Assembly (NCBI GenBank): GCA_030789695.1
Contig: JAULAV010003585.1
Coordinates: forward strand, 1-64,000
Length of the DNA stretch: 64,000 nucleotides
Reading direction: 5' to 3'
From: Scilla litardierei
Taxonomy: Eukaryota; Streptophyta; Magnoliopsida; Asparagales; Asparagaceae
Shown: in pieces, positions 34,857-45,723 of the stretch
Numbering within the stretch: position 1 is the first letter of the stretch
How the letters are laid out: each line of letters starts with the position of its first letter
Position numbers and translations under genes: made by a program
Notes under the pieces: model-generated
Told to the model about the DNA's origin: nothing
What the model saw: only the letters and a program-made list of their open reading frames with translations
Database searches by the model: none

Positions 34857-36793
34857 CTACTCCACGTGCAGGTGCTCCGGATCATCGTCCACGCCGGCCT
34901 CCAACATTATCACACTTTCTTCTCCCTCTTCTTCGTCATTCACTATCAGGATCTGAAGAGTACGATTTCCGCACCGGTGCCCTGGGGTAAACTTCTCGTC
35001 GCATTTGAAACACAGGCCCTTGGTCCGTTTGTCACGAATCTCTGCCTCGGTCATTCTTCGTGTATGCCCCCCAGGTCGTAGTTCCATCCCCTTATCCTTG
35101 GTAACCACTGTGCCGTCAGTGGATGTTGCCCCTCCTGCGGCCCCCTTTTGTCCTCCTCCCGGATCCGGCACTCTAAAGGTAGAGCCTCCCCACGTTCCGC
35201 GGGCTCTCCGCTCCGTCTCCTGGTGATCCTCCACCTTCCTGGCCAGCGTCATCATCACGCGCAAACCCACGGGCTCAAACTGCCTCAGCCCCGACCTCAC
35301 CGTGGGCGTCAGCCCCTTCATGAAACAACCCTCCAGAGACTCCTCAGAGACTCCCCGAACTCGGTGGCAGAGCGACTCGAACTTCTTGATATAATCACCC
35401 ACGCTCCCCTCCTGCTTCAGCGAGTACAGTCTCTCGAACACGCCGCCAGCCTGTCCTCCTCCAAACCGCTCTGTCAAGAGCGTCGTAAACTCAGCCCAGG
35501 TCTGGAAAGGCTGCTGCTGATCTGTCCAACGGAACCAACCCAAAGCCTCTCCCTCCAAGCAGACCCCTATCGCCCGAAGCCGCTCCTCTCCTGGGACAGC
35601 GGACACCTCCAAGTACCTCTCCACCCGGTAGAGCCAGTCATCTGGGTCTCCTCCCTCAAAAACAGGCACCTCCAGCTTCCTCAGACGCCTCTCGCCAGCG
35701 AATCCACCTCTCTCCTGCGGCTGGAAACCTCCCCTGTGCTGGTATCCCTGTCGCCTATCGGGAACATAAGCTTCAGCCCGCTCACGGTAGCCTCCCCTTG
35801 CTCCATGCCCCTGCCAGTCTCCCGGAGGATGCCCAAACTCCGCCCCGTGGCCTCCTGGAGGGTCCTGGTACGCTCTCCAGTCTCCCGAAACTCCCCCAAA
35901 GGGTGGGGGTTGAGTCGATGGCCCCCCTGTGATCTGGTGATGCCCTCCGTTCTGCTGAAAATCTCCGCCCGGTCCTCCAAAGGGCCGAAAACCCCCAAAC
36001 TGAGCTCCACGGACCTCGGGCGGGGCCCCCGGAAGCCGAAAATTCCTCGTACCAAGCTGTCGGGACTCCTGGGGGTTCGGTGGGCCGCCCAGGGGTCCGG
36101 TGGGCCTCGGGTCCCCTCCCTGGGGTCGGCCGAGGCCCCCCAGGCCGCCGCCTGGGCCGGCCGGCCCTGGAATTGGGCCGGCGGGCCCCAGGCGGCGGCG
36201 GAAATGCCTGCCGAGGCCGCCGGGGGGGCGGCAGGTGCGCCCGCCCCTCACAGGCCCCTGGCGGCCCTCCGCCGGCCCCGCTGGGGTTCGCCGACCCCCC
36301 AGGAATATTTTGGGGGGCCGGCGGCCAAGCCGGGGTGGCCGTGGGGTGCCGCTGAGTCGGAAAGACCCCCCGGCCACTTGTTCGTCACGGCGCGGCGGTG
36401 CGTGGTCTTGATGGGTCCCCCACGCGTTGTCTTCTTGGTCAAAGCCTCCGTCTTCGTCAACTTTCGGATGTTCTTCAAAAAAATTGCCTTTTTACCTTTG
36501 TCCTTCGCCAAAGGTGGCTCCTTTTTTCTTGGATCCACCTTTGGGATGAGATGAGCGGTCAACGCCGCTATGGCCTCCGTCAATTCCGAAAATTTCCCCT
36601 CCGTCATCTCCTTCATCGCTTTCATCTTGGCCTCCGTCTTCTCTTGATTTTCCTTCATCTCCTTCCGGATCTCCGCGGCCATCTCCGCATCTTCTTTTCT
36701 TAGATCGATGAAACCCTTACTGATTTGGGCTTCAATCCTCTCAACTTTCCCTTCCAAAACTTCAATCCGCTCCGTTGCCCGCGTGTTCGCCAT
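34857..36793 (-). CDS. gag polyprotein of the young gag-only element, two frames joined by -1 shift
   Basis: The frame starting at ATG 36793 encodes an N-terminal coiled coil (ATERIEVLEGKVERIEAQI and on to ~36480, Glu/Lys-rich heptads). At 36476-36482 the minus strand reads T-TTT-TTG; a -1 step there leads into the second frame, first acidic (EEHPKVDEDGGFDQED), then Pro/Gly-rich, then the gag core (KLEVPVFEGGDPDDWLYRVE, LEGEALGWFRW, GDYIKKFESLCHRV) and a zinc knuckle LCFKCDEKFTPGHRCGNR, with a stop at 34857-34859. Without a shift, the first frame runs to 36248 as unrelated Gly/Arg-rich sequence. Gag would coat the element RNA. The shift may be programmed, a 1-base loss, or a sequencing error. 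Confidence 0.8.
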
Positions 36794-36800
36794 GGATCAA

Positions 36801-36815
36801 CCGCTCTGATACCAA
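36801..36815 (-). promoter_or_regulatory. primer-binding site (initiator tRNA-Met type)
   Basis: Minus strand TTGGTATCAGAGCGG, two to three bases after the 5' LTR end and just before the gag ATG at 36793. It matches the usual plant TGGTATCAGAGC primer site. Confidence 0.9.
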
Positions 36816-36817
36816 TT

Positions 36818-37113
36818 TGATGCGATTTGCTAGGGATTTGAAGATAAAAATGGGATTTTTATTGGAATTTCAGATCTCACAATTAAAAAGGAACACTAAT
36901 ACAATAATCTACTCGCTAACTAATAACTAAAAGACGATTCTTAACCTAGGGGGAAAAGCCGAAATCCTAATACAATTAATCTAAGGGATAAAATAAAATA
37001 CTCTCTCAATTTTCGCATAAGAATTAGGGCCGGCTCAACCCCCTTAAATAGCCAAACACCCCCCAAAAGTCATTTTACCCAAATGCCCCTCTTCCCAAAT
37101 ACCGGCCGCAACA
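36818..37113 (-). repeat. 5' LTR of the young gag-only element
   Basis: 296 bp, starting TGTTGCGGCCGG on the minus strand at 37113 and ending ...GCATCA at 36818, next to the primer site. Confidence 0.95.
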
Positions 37114-39555
37114 CAAAGCTGGTCTAATCATCTTATAAAATTTACCATCTAGCCATAACGATATATTTTGATTACACACCACTCTTATTGCACTCTTGTT
37201 GTGGATCTTTACTTCTATCATAGTGCTTTGATTGTATAACAAACATCTTCCTCAATCCCAACATCCTTCTGAATAACTAGCCCGAGATACCAAAAGTACT
37301 AACTTACCGATATACTTCATCATGCTATGGTTTGTATGTCTCAATTTATTAAACTTACATTCATTATACTCGGTCTTATTTCTATTAAGACTAAAACCTC
37401 GAGTCCCTGTTGTCTGCCTTTAATATTCTAACGTTACATTTACTCCACTTTTAATCTCATCAAATCAATGTCCTCTGCAAATAGTATACATTAAGACTCT
37501 CATCTTCAATATGCGTAATGTGTTGATTCATCGTTATAGCAAATAGGATGGGACTTATACCTGAGTCTTGATATAACCCAATGGTGATTGAAAAGTTATC
37601 TATTATTCATTCATAAATTTTTACATTTGTGATTGCTCCTAAATACATGTCTTAAATTAGAGTAACATAATTTAAAAGGGCCACCTTCTTTGTTAAGGAA
37701 CATTATGGAACCTCTCTAAGGGACTCTATAGAAAGATTTCTATATGTCAATAAACATCATATACAAATTTCTATCCCTTGCTCCATATTGCTCCATAATC
37801 TTCCTGATAAGATAGATCGATTGCCTCTGTAGTCGAAGGTCCCGGTATGAAACCAAATTAATTTTTTGATATAGTGTCTTTCTCACCACAAATTCGATCA
37901 CTATCGCGTGGTTTCATGATATGACACAATAACTTGAGTCCATGATAGTTAAAGCAACTCTGTATATCATCTTTATTTTTGAACAAATGTATCAAAATGC
38001 TACTCCACTTCTTTGATATTCTATTTGATTCCTAAATTTTATTGAACAATTTTACCAGCCATATAATAGCTCCATCTCAAATGCATTTCAACACATCAAT
38101 ATGAATCTCAGCTGGGCCACATACTTTTCTTAGTTTCATTCTCTATTAAGCTTCTCTCACCACCAATAATATGATTCTTTGCATAAATATATAATTCAAC
38201 TCTTCTGAGGGAACCCCATTATCTCATATATTTTGGGTATAACATATATTAAAGAGTTTATCAAAAATACTCTATTCGCCTAACTCTAATCTCATTAAAA
38301 TAAATTAGCTTTCGTTTTAAGTCATTTAATTGTCACAGACCTTCTACTTTTTCTTCCTCATTCACGTTATTCAATAGTTGTTCTTCGCTCCATCATCTAT
38401 ACCTAACTTCTTGTAAGTATCAGTATAAATCCTAGATCTAACCTATTAGATAACTCTTTTAGATTCCTTCTTGGTTAATTTATATCTTTTTAAGGTATTA
38501 TCATCTCTACATATTCTCAGGTTTCTATATCTGTCACTTTCAGCTCTAACATCAACCTTTACTTTTTTGCTACACCAAGATATTTTCTTACCTGATGGTG
38601 CAATACCTTTATGTATACCAAATTCTTCTAAAGCTATTGTTCTAATGCAATCCTTCATCTTCGCCCATATATCACTCGTGCCTCCCTCAAACTTTCAATC
38701 AAACTCCTTGAGTAACCTTTCTTTAAAACTTTAAAACTTCATTATGTATTATCCTTTAATTTTCACTACTTAATCCTAGGATTGATCTTAGCTTTGTAGC
38801 TCTTTTGTCACTCTGTAACATGCACATTTAGAATTAAAATTTTATGTTGGGTGGTTTCACTCTTTCCTGAAACTACCTTGCAATCTTTGTAATACAGTTT
38901 ATCTACTTTTTAGTCAAAAGAAATCTATTTAAGTCACAGGCAATGGAGAAGTTCAAAATAGAATGTCTACGGCATTTCTTTTCTTGAAACCAAAGCCTCC
39001 ATAGACACTCATATAATTCATCATGTTTGAGCCTAAATGACTATTAAGATCATTCCTAATAAAAAAATTCTCCAATATGTATCATTTACACATCCTCCAA
39101 ATCAATCCAAAATTGTTATTTATTTACATCACCAATCCTACTTGTGGTGCATAAATGTGAACAATATTCATCGCCTCCTTCTCTAACACCAATTTAACAT
39201 GCACAATCACATTGTCTTTTCTTCTTACATCCACTATATTCATTTGTAATCCTTTATAAATTAGTATACCAACCTTATCAATTTCTTTCTTTACCGACAT
39301 ACCAAAGCTATGACCCCATGACCCGACTACCCTAGCCTTCTCACTATCATACTTAATATTTTGAATGCATAAAATATTAATCCTCCTCTTAAACATAACA
39401 TCAAGAAGTTCTTCTAACTTCCCAATTATGGACCATATGTTCTAAGATGTAATCTAATCATTTGGTTGTACTAAGATGTTAAACATGTCTAAACTACTTA
39501 AAAACTGAATTTCAAATGATTTAGACATGTTTTACTCATATAAAATGTAACAAAA

Positions 39556-39912
39556 GGATAGGCTCATAGTAGAAGGGATGGACGGCAAAAAGCTAGCGCA
39601 GGGTGGCAAATCAGAGGCAAAGGCAAGGAGGGCTGAACCAGTGACAGTTGTAATTCTGGATACTATGGGCAAATAAGTAATTTCTAGAAAATTTGTATTT
39701 TATATTAGGGGGATGGGGTAATTAGGGAGGCTGAATTTAAGAGAAAATTGAATAAAGTTGAGTAGAAATCCTAGATTAGTGAGCGGCATTCCTCCCGAAT
39801 TGAGGCCATTAGGAGAGCAGACATCCTCTTGAATAGATGCAACTATCTTGCATCTCCACTTTCATCAATAAAACCCCTATTTTTATTCCAATATCCCTAG
39901 CAAATCCTAACA
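39556..39912 (+). repeat. 5' LTR, older gag-only element
   Basis: 357 bp ending AATCCTAACA. Followed by the primer site TTGGTATCAAAACGG at 39915-39929. Confidence 0.88.
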
Positions 39913-39914
39913 AA

Positions 39915-39929
39915 TTGGTATCAAAACGG
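39915..39929 (+). promoter_or_regulatory. primer-binding site, older gag-only element
   Basis: TTGGTATCAAAACGG directly after the 5' LTR, a slightly decayed initiator-tRNA type primer site. Confidence 0.8.
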
Positions 39930-41930
39930 TTCGATCTTGATGGTGGCAAGGGAAATTGATGCCTCGATAGAAAAGTTGGAAGTGAGGTGGTGATTCTCAA
40001 GAGAATGATTGAGGAACAACATCGATCAATGGAGGAACATCATCTGAACAACTAATGAATAGTGTTGTTCATCGATGGAACTCTTGATGAAGCAATGGAG
40101 GATAGGTTTTCATCGATGGAACTCTTGATGAATCAGATGTGTGAGAATGATGTGAGAGAAACCGAGCAATGGAGAATGTGTGAGAAACCGAGTGAAACCG
40201 AGCAATGGAGGAAAGGTTTTCATCGATGGAACGCTTAATGAAGTAGATGAGTGAAAAAATGAACCATCCTCCACCTGAGAAATAGACGACGAATACAAAT
40301 CTGAACATCGACGAAGACGACACCGATCTATGGCAAAAGGTGCAACTTATGGACAATGGAAAAGGAAAAGTCGACATCCTTGAGAAAGATTTGCAACCAA
40401 TAGATGAACCGCGAGAGTGGGACCAAAACCTCTACCAAAACTCATAGGGACGACAGATGATGGAGGCGACAGACCCAACCATGGCCGCCATAGGCCTGGG
40501 CGGCCCGCTAGCATGCCGTTGGGCCACTTGTCGGCCAGGGCTCGTCAGGGCCCTGGCGAGCCCTGAGTGACAAGGGGCTCAACAGCCTGCTAGCGGGCCG
40601 CTCAGGCCTCAACTGGAGGGTGGGATGCCGGGGGCGATAAGGCACGAGCAAACTTCCAATGGCCCGCGGCCCTTGGTTTCCAGGCGGAGGGGGCCAACGA
40701 GGCCCGATGACATGCCCAAGGGCGTCGACTTTTCGGAGGGTTTCGGCGACATCGGAGATAATTACCTGGGCTTTGATGACAACGGCGAAGACCGATGTGG
40801 CTCAACAACAACGGGGGGAGACTCACAAGGCTTCAGCTGGGCCAAAAGAGGCCCATGGAGAGGCAACAGTCTTTGGGGCAACAAAGGGGCCGCAGGGGCC
40901 CTGTCGTAGCCCACATGGGGCGACGGCCCTTTATGGAGCAATAACGATGGCGATGGAGGTATACAAGGATTTGACAAAGGAGACAAAGTTCCAGATTGCT
41001 TTGACGATGACTGGTGTAACGACGGCCCAACAGAGAGATTTCCGATGGATGATTGTATAGATCTCATGGTTGCAAATTGAAATAAATATCAGCAGTTTCA
41101 TTACAGACAGCCCAGTAGAAGAGCGGGTCAAGGCAGTTAGGCTTTGACAACAAGATCTGAAAGCTAAATATGTTGGTCTTTAAGGTGGAGAACCTTTATG
41201 GACGGGTTTATCGTGCAGAGAGGTATTACGTCGTGAACCGCTTAACAAAGAAATTAATGACGACTGGTCTATGTTTGAAGGAAACGGAATTGGCTTGGTT
41301 CTAGTGGAAGTAGCAGAGGTAGCATGTGTGTTCATGGGAGGAGTTCAAAGATTGCTTGCTGGACCGATTTCGCGACATTCAAGTGGAGATTTAGATAAGA
41401 AGCTCATGCACTCAAACAGGAGGGCACCGTCAAAAATTACAGAGAGGTGTGAGTTGCTCGCAGGTCGAGTGAGTGGATACTAAAAGCGATGTTAAAGGGA
41501 AACTTTATGAATAGGCTTAAGACGAGCATCAAAGCCGAGCTACGTATACTAAGGCCGATGGGGATGGAGAGACGATGGAGTTGGCCCAGATGATGTAGGA
41601 CAGAAACACTACGGAGCGGGCTGCCAGGGAAGCGTCGAACGGGGTCGCCTCCCGCACTAATACTATGTTGGAGGTCCTGAAGTCCAAACCAAGAAGGGAT
41701 CAGACAGGCCAGGAGAAGAACAGCGGGCCCCAAACCGATAGCATATTTAAGTGCCTCACGAAGGTAGAGATCAAGAACAAGCTGGCCAAGGGTTTATGCT
41801 TCCAATGTGACGAGAGGTTCGGGCCAGGACATTACTACGGGGATCGTGCTCTCTAAGTTTTGATGGTCGAAGATGATGAATGCACAACAGCTGAGGAGGA
41901 ATAGCCATGTGCGGACGAGCATCCTCCTTT
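39930..41930 (+). pseudogene. gag relic of the older gag-only element
   Basis: Decayed frames follow the gag layout: a coiled-coil-like start (~39950-40380), a GC-rich Gly/Ala/Pro segment (40490-40930), a gag core with KLNMLVFKVENLYGR, VYRAERYYVVNRLT and LKETELAW (~41161-41300), and a degenerate zinc knuckle LCFQCDERFGPGHYYGDRAL (41797-41856) in which the last Cys is lost. Stops and frame changes are frequent. Confidence 0.75.
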
Positions 41931-41959
41931 GGAGTAGCGTGCCACATGGATTCATGACA

Positions 41960-41979
41960 CCACCTTGAGGACAATGTGA
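41960..41979 (+). promoter_or_regulatory. decayed pre-PPT hairpin (HHLEDNV)
   Basis: CCACCTTG, loop AGGA, then CAATGTGA: the same site as the other hairpins, with two mismatched pairs. It lies 19 nt before the 3' LTR, which is preceded by GGAGACGGAGTAA. Confidence 0.6.
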
Positions 41980-41998
41980 TTCGTTGGAGACGGAGTAA

Positions 41999-42368
41999 TG
42001 ATAGGCTCATAGTAGAATGGGTGGAGCAGCAAAAGGCTAGGGCAGGGGCAACAAAATCAGCAGCAAAGGCAAGGAAGGCTGAACCAGTGATAAAGTTGTA
42101 ATTATGTGCACCAATGACAAATCTGTAATTTCTAAGAAATCAGTATTTTATATAAGGGCTGGGTTAATTATAAGGGAGGCTAATTTGAGATAGAATTGAG
42201 TATAGATTAGGAGTAGAAACTCTAGATTAGTTGGAGAGCTGCATTCTTCTCGAATTGAGGCCATTGGGATAGCATTCATCCTTTCAAATAGAGGCCAACT
42301 ATTTTGTATCCCCACTTTCATCATTAAAATCCCTATTTTTATTTCCAAATCCCAAGCAAATCCTAACA
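41999..42368 (+). repeat. 3' LTR, older gag-only element
   Basis: 370 bp, starting TGATAGGCTCATAG and ending CCTAACA, partner of 39556-39912. Confidence 0.88.
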
Positions 42369-42677
42369 CAAAATCAATGTTATAAAATGTTATAAAATGT
42401 TATAAAATTGACACATTTGATGCATGGATAAAAATGTCTAAATCATTTGAAATTTAATTTGTAAGTAGTTTAGTCATGTTAGATCACATCAAACAAAATG
42501 AATTTTTTATTTGGATTGCTCGTTTTTAAATTTAAGTTGGTAGGATCTGCAAATTTGATGCAAGTGTACCACAATCTATATATATAATTGGACATGGTAC
42601 AGTAGGTTAGACCAAGAATGCTTATTCATCCTAATTAAATTTAAGATATGGCATCCCAAATGAAAATTCATTCTGTA

Positions 42678-42869
42678 GATCGTGGTCTAACATGTTTAAA
42701 CTACTTTTAATAAAAAAATCAAATAATTTGGATATGTTTTACTCTTGCATCTAGTAGCAATAAATTAACAATAATTCTGCAACGTTGATTTTGCCACGAC
42801 TTTTTGCATAGGTAAATCAAATCCAAAGAATTTTTATTTATAAGTAGTTTATTATGTTAGATCACATCT
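42678..42869. mobile_element. foldback MITE, copy 2
   Basis: Left arm (gtctaacatgtttaaactactt, 42685-42706) and right arm (aagtagtttattatgttagatc, 42842-42862) are inverted repeats of each other and resemble the arms of copy 1. About 192 bp, no coding sequence. It lies only ~190 bp from copy 1. Confidence 0.6.
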
Positions 42870-42954
42870 TTGTGGAATGGATTTCTAATCTCAGTAATCT
42901 AACCTTAAATCTGACTGGTATAGATCGACATGTTTATGATTCGACTGGGGTGCC

Positions 42955-43263
42955 ACAGCTTTAGTGGCAAACTTGCAATTTTAGGCTCCAGGTGTATTTC
43001 GTAATATTAGGAAATCTGAATTACAAATGTATGGGTGTGGGTTCATTAAGATTATCAAAGATTTGATAAAAGAATATAAAGAAAGAAGATTAGGAGTAGG
43101 AAGATTTAGATCCTGGAAGAGTTAGGCTTTTCTCTCGAATTAAAAGGTAGGAGAGCGGTCATTCCCTTGAATTGAGACCACCTATCTTTGTATTCCAGTT
43201 TGAAATCAAATAAAAATCACATCTTTTCTTTAAATCCAGTACAAAACCTTAAATTTATCCCCA
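42955..43263 (+). repeat. decayed solo-LTR-like fragment of the gag-only/chromovirus family
   Basis: Shares the LTR U5-side pattern (ggagagcggtcattcccttgaattgagaccacc...tttgtattcc) with 42225-42320 of the gag-only element. No internal region follows. Borders are approximate and no target duplication was found. Confidence 0.45.
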
Positions 43264-43618
43264 ATTCTCATCTGGATCGTATCACCATAGTTTAACTATA
43301 TATTGTTGCACTGGTCTAGGCCTTGTTAGTCAGTGATGCTCGATAACAATCATTGTCACGTCTAATTTTAGAGCGGATGTGCTGCCAAATTTCTTTCTAG
43401 CGAGGTGTGATAGTAGTCTCTTGAATTTAGTTATAACTGACTGGTAATCTAATTTAAAGAACCTCGTAGCCTATAAAAATTAAGGAATAAGTTTCGATAT
43501 TTGAAATAGTTTGGTGGTTAAAATAAAAATATAGAAATAACTCATGGCAATAGCTAGATCTTTATATACAATCATAGTGTGGCAAACTAACAAAACAACT
43601 TGTAAGTTTTATATGCAT
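43264..43618. other. NHD1 intron spacer
   Basis: No gene or repeat recognised. Confidence 0.35.
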
Positions 43619-44097
43619 GTTAATGTGGAATGGGTGGAGGAAAGATGTGGGGATACTGGGGAAGAACTAATCTAAAGGATAGATATGGATTTAGATATCT
43701 CGCCATTGGAATCTGACTATTACCGACTCTAACATCTCGTACACAGAGATTTTTGGACCTCACACGCAGGCAACCAAGCCCAATTGCCGGCCTATCAAGC
43801 TTAAGACTTTTTTCAAATGGCAAACAATGTTTTCGCAACTCTAAATTTTATTCAATCTCTTCATAATTAAAAAGTTGAATATAATGCTATATATGCGCAA
43901 AATAATAACTCATATTCAAACTCCTAAATATACTTAAATAAAGACTCCTACAAAAATGTTCTTTAGAATAGTAAACTCAAAAAATACTCAAATTTCTTAG
44001 AAAAAAAATCTTAGAAAACTCAAATAACAAATTCTAAAAGGACTCAAAGATCATAAAACTAAATTGACTCAAACACTAAAATATTAATTTGATACCA
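43619..44097 (-). repeat. 3' LTR of Glu/Pro-type element, copy 2
   Basis: Matches 45711-45723 plus 49871-50348 along its length (for example cttttttcaaatggcaaaca). It starts TGGTATCAAATTAAT on the minus strand. Confidence 0.75.
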
Positions 44098-44331
44098 AGT
44101 TAGATTTTCATCATTCTCACTTGTTTTGAAAAATTCACCACCTGAAGAATGATAGCAAAGAAGCACAATCCGACAAAAGTCAACAGTCTCTTATAGTTTA
44201 AGAATACTCTTCCTTGAAGTTTGAAACATAGAAAAATGGAAACCAAAGACAAGCATCTGCTATAGAATATGCCGAAGTCGCAAATAGTAGGAAAACATAC
44301 AAAATCCATTTGATGGTCGGCTGTAGATGTT

Positions 44332-44628
44332 CTATTTGATGAAAACATACAAAATCCATTCGAGGTGCTCAACTATCTCAAACTTAACATGTGGCTTAAA
44401 TAGCGGGTCCAATGTGAACTCAAATTGAGGAATGAATTCAGATACTACCTCGGACTTTATCTCTGGCTGTAGTTTCATCTCAGGTTTGTGATCAGGATTT
44501 AATTCGGGCTCAATCGCAGACTCAGGCTCGGGCTCAAACTCGATTTCAGACCCAGACTCACGTTCTTGCTCAGGATCTAGCTTGGGATCGATCGTGGACT
44601 CGGTCTTGGGCTCTTGTTCAAGCTTCAA
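44332..44628 (-). CDS. Glu/Pro-repeat ORF of unknown function in a non-autonomous LTR element
   Basis: A 98-residue open frame starting MKLEQEPKTESTIDP and continuing with irregular (E/D)-P-(E/K/L) repeats (EFEPEPESAIEPELNPDHKP), then a less acidic C-terminal 35 residues (FTLDPLFKPHVKFEIVEHLE). It is strongly acidic and proline-rich with no known domain. A decayed counterpart sits at the same place in the relative at 20.7-23.4 kb, so the ORF belongs to the element family. The start is the first ATG; an upstream extension is possible. Whether it is translated is unknown. Confidence 0.45.
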   Translation of the reverse strand: MKLEQEPKTESTIDPKLDPEQERESGSEIEFEPEPESAIEPELNPDHKPEMKLQPEIKSEVVSEFIPQFEFTLDPLFKPHVKFEIVEHLEWILYVFIK

Positions 44629-45695
44629 AAGCTTTCCTCATGCTCGTCTCCTTGGTGTTCAACCATACTTCTGATCGACAACTCGACTCTTGGAGTGGGA
44701 GGGTATCAATACATTTTCTTCCCATTAAACATGAATGTATGTATGTTTGACCATCCAAAACTTCTTACATCTAGGTCATACAAATAAAGCATACATAGTA
44801 AAATGTGTGTGGCATATATATTGGTGTAACATCACATCAAATATAATCATACTAGCTTGCAAGGTGAATAGTCACTAAACATCATTGTGTAACTGGATAC
44901 GCGATCTTATCAATCCAATTAATGTTATATGGTTGTGGATGATGTTCAGCTTTTAGAACCATTCTCTCTAAAGCTAATGATAATATTAATATAACTATCT
45001 TCATCAATCATCAATTTATAGGATTTATCATCTGCCCAGATGTGGGTAGGAAAATGGTAATTCTACACCAATCTTCATCACCTATTGGTGTTGTAGATAA
45101 AACCTAACAATATTCAGATGAGCACTAAACTAATGTAAGTCATCAACATCTTTAGTGCTCTCAATGTATATAACTTTCTTCTATCATTCTGTCGAAACAT
45201 GTCTTGGCTCAAACTGGCTTGTAGCTGGCTTAAATGAATCGAAAAGCAAAGCGAATCCAAAATCATCAAAAATAGCTAACATGAAGTAAATAGCTAAAAT
45301 CCCTAAGAATCTTTTGAAATTCTGAAATTTTACTGAAGCGACTTCAAAATCAAAAGAATAAAGGAAACCCCCAATTTGCACTACAACAAGCATATTTGGA
45401 TTTGAACTTAGTTTTAGTTTCAGGGATTCGGAATTTAGGTGGTGTCGATGGTGGTGAGGATGGTTGTAAAGATTAGGTTTAGGTTAGGGTTTCGGTTGGG
45501 ACTGAGGAGGAAGAAGTATACTACAATTTTTTATTTTTTATTGTTTTTGCTTTTGTTGTATCAGAAGAACGATTTTTCTACCGTAACTCAAATTGAATTT
45601 TTTGTCTTATACTATAAATTATTATTTTCTTTTTTTGCTAAACCTTAATCAAATGAAATAAGAAGAAAGACAAAAGATAATAAAAATAGAATTTA

Positions 45696-45710
45696 GCTCT
45701 GATACTAACT
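45696..45710 (-). promoter_or_regulatory. primer-binding site of Glu/Pro-type element, copy 2
   Basis: Minus strand AGTTAGTATCAGAGC directly follows the LTR end ...CACATCA, one substitution from the canonical TTGGTATCAGAGC core. Confidence 0.7.
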
Positions 45711-45723
45711 TGATGTGGAACTT

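Larger units (their letters stand above)
34502..37113 (-). mobile_element. gag-only LTR retrotransposon (TR-GAG type), very young
   Basis: LTRs of 296 bp at 34502-34797 and 36818-37113 differ at one position that I can see. A perfect 5-bp target duplication caaag flanks it (34497-34501, 37114-37118). In minus orientation the order is LTR, primer site, gag, last pol codons, hairpin, purine tract, LTR. There is no protease, RT or integrase. It is closely related in design to the full chromovirus at 55775-63371. It inserted in the LINE at the edge of a short duplicated segment. Confidence 0.93.
33927..39443 (-). mobile_element. RTE-type LINE retrotransposon, decayed and split
   Basis: Minus-strand coding fragments run from an apurinic-type endonuclease (39432-39124: GKLEELLDVMFKRRINILC, then IHIYAPQVGL-like), through a linker (38658-38446: MKDCIRTIALEEFGIHKG) and a reverse-transcriptase zone (38.4-37.1 kb, decayed), to the C-terminal segment (34470-34160: KFYKMIGPAFLYSIEGW and WFGHIRQKPIDALVRKIEH). 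These match plant RTE-clade LINEs in content and order. Many stops are present. A gag-only LTR element (34502-37113) splits it, and a ~67-bp LINE segment is tandemly duplicated across that site. The exact 3' end is not defined. Confidence 0.82.
39556..42368 (+). mobile_element. gag-only LTR retrotransposon (TR-GAG type), older copy
   Basis: LTRs at 39556-39912 and 41999-42368 share all landmarks (aggctcatagtag, gctgaaccagtg, gaattgaggccatt) but are diverged. A perfect 5-bp duplication caaaa flanks it (39551-39555, 42369-42373). The order is LTR, primer site, gag relic, HHLEDNV codons, purine tract, LTR. RT and integrase are absent. The first two bases of the 5' LTR are gg instead of tg. Confidence 0.9.
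39444..42490. mobile_element. foldback MITE, copy 1, split by a gag-only element
   Basis: The arms are 39444-39555 and 42374-42490. Left arm gatgtaatctaa...ctaaactactta...caaatgatttagacat pairs with the right arm gatgtgatctaa...ctaaactactta...caaatgatttagacat read on the minus strand. Removing the intervening LTR element gives a ~229-bp hairpin. A short 11-bp tandem repeat (atgttataaaa, three units) sits at 42379-42412. Target duplication of the MITE itself was not resolved. Confidence 0.7.

Noticed and set aside
35148..36554. 468-residue plus-strand open frame, the second longest in the window
   Set aside because: It is the exact antisense of the gag gene of the young gag-only element, whose strand is fixed by the primer site, gag motifs and zinc knuckle. 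GC-rich sequence without antisense stops explains its length.
40625..41067. Overlapping GC-rich frames on both strands
   Set aside because: Shadows of the Gly/Ala/Pro-rich linker of a gag relic between recognised primer site and zinc knuckle.
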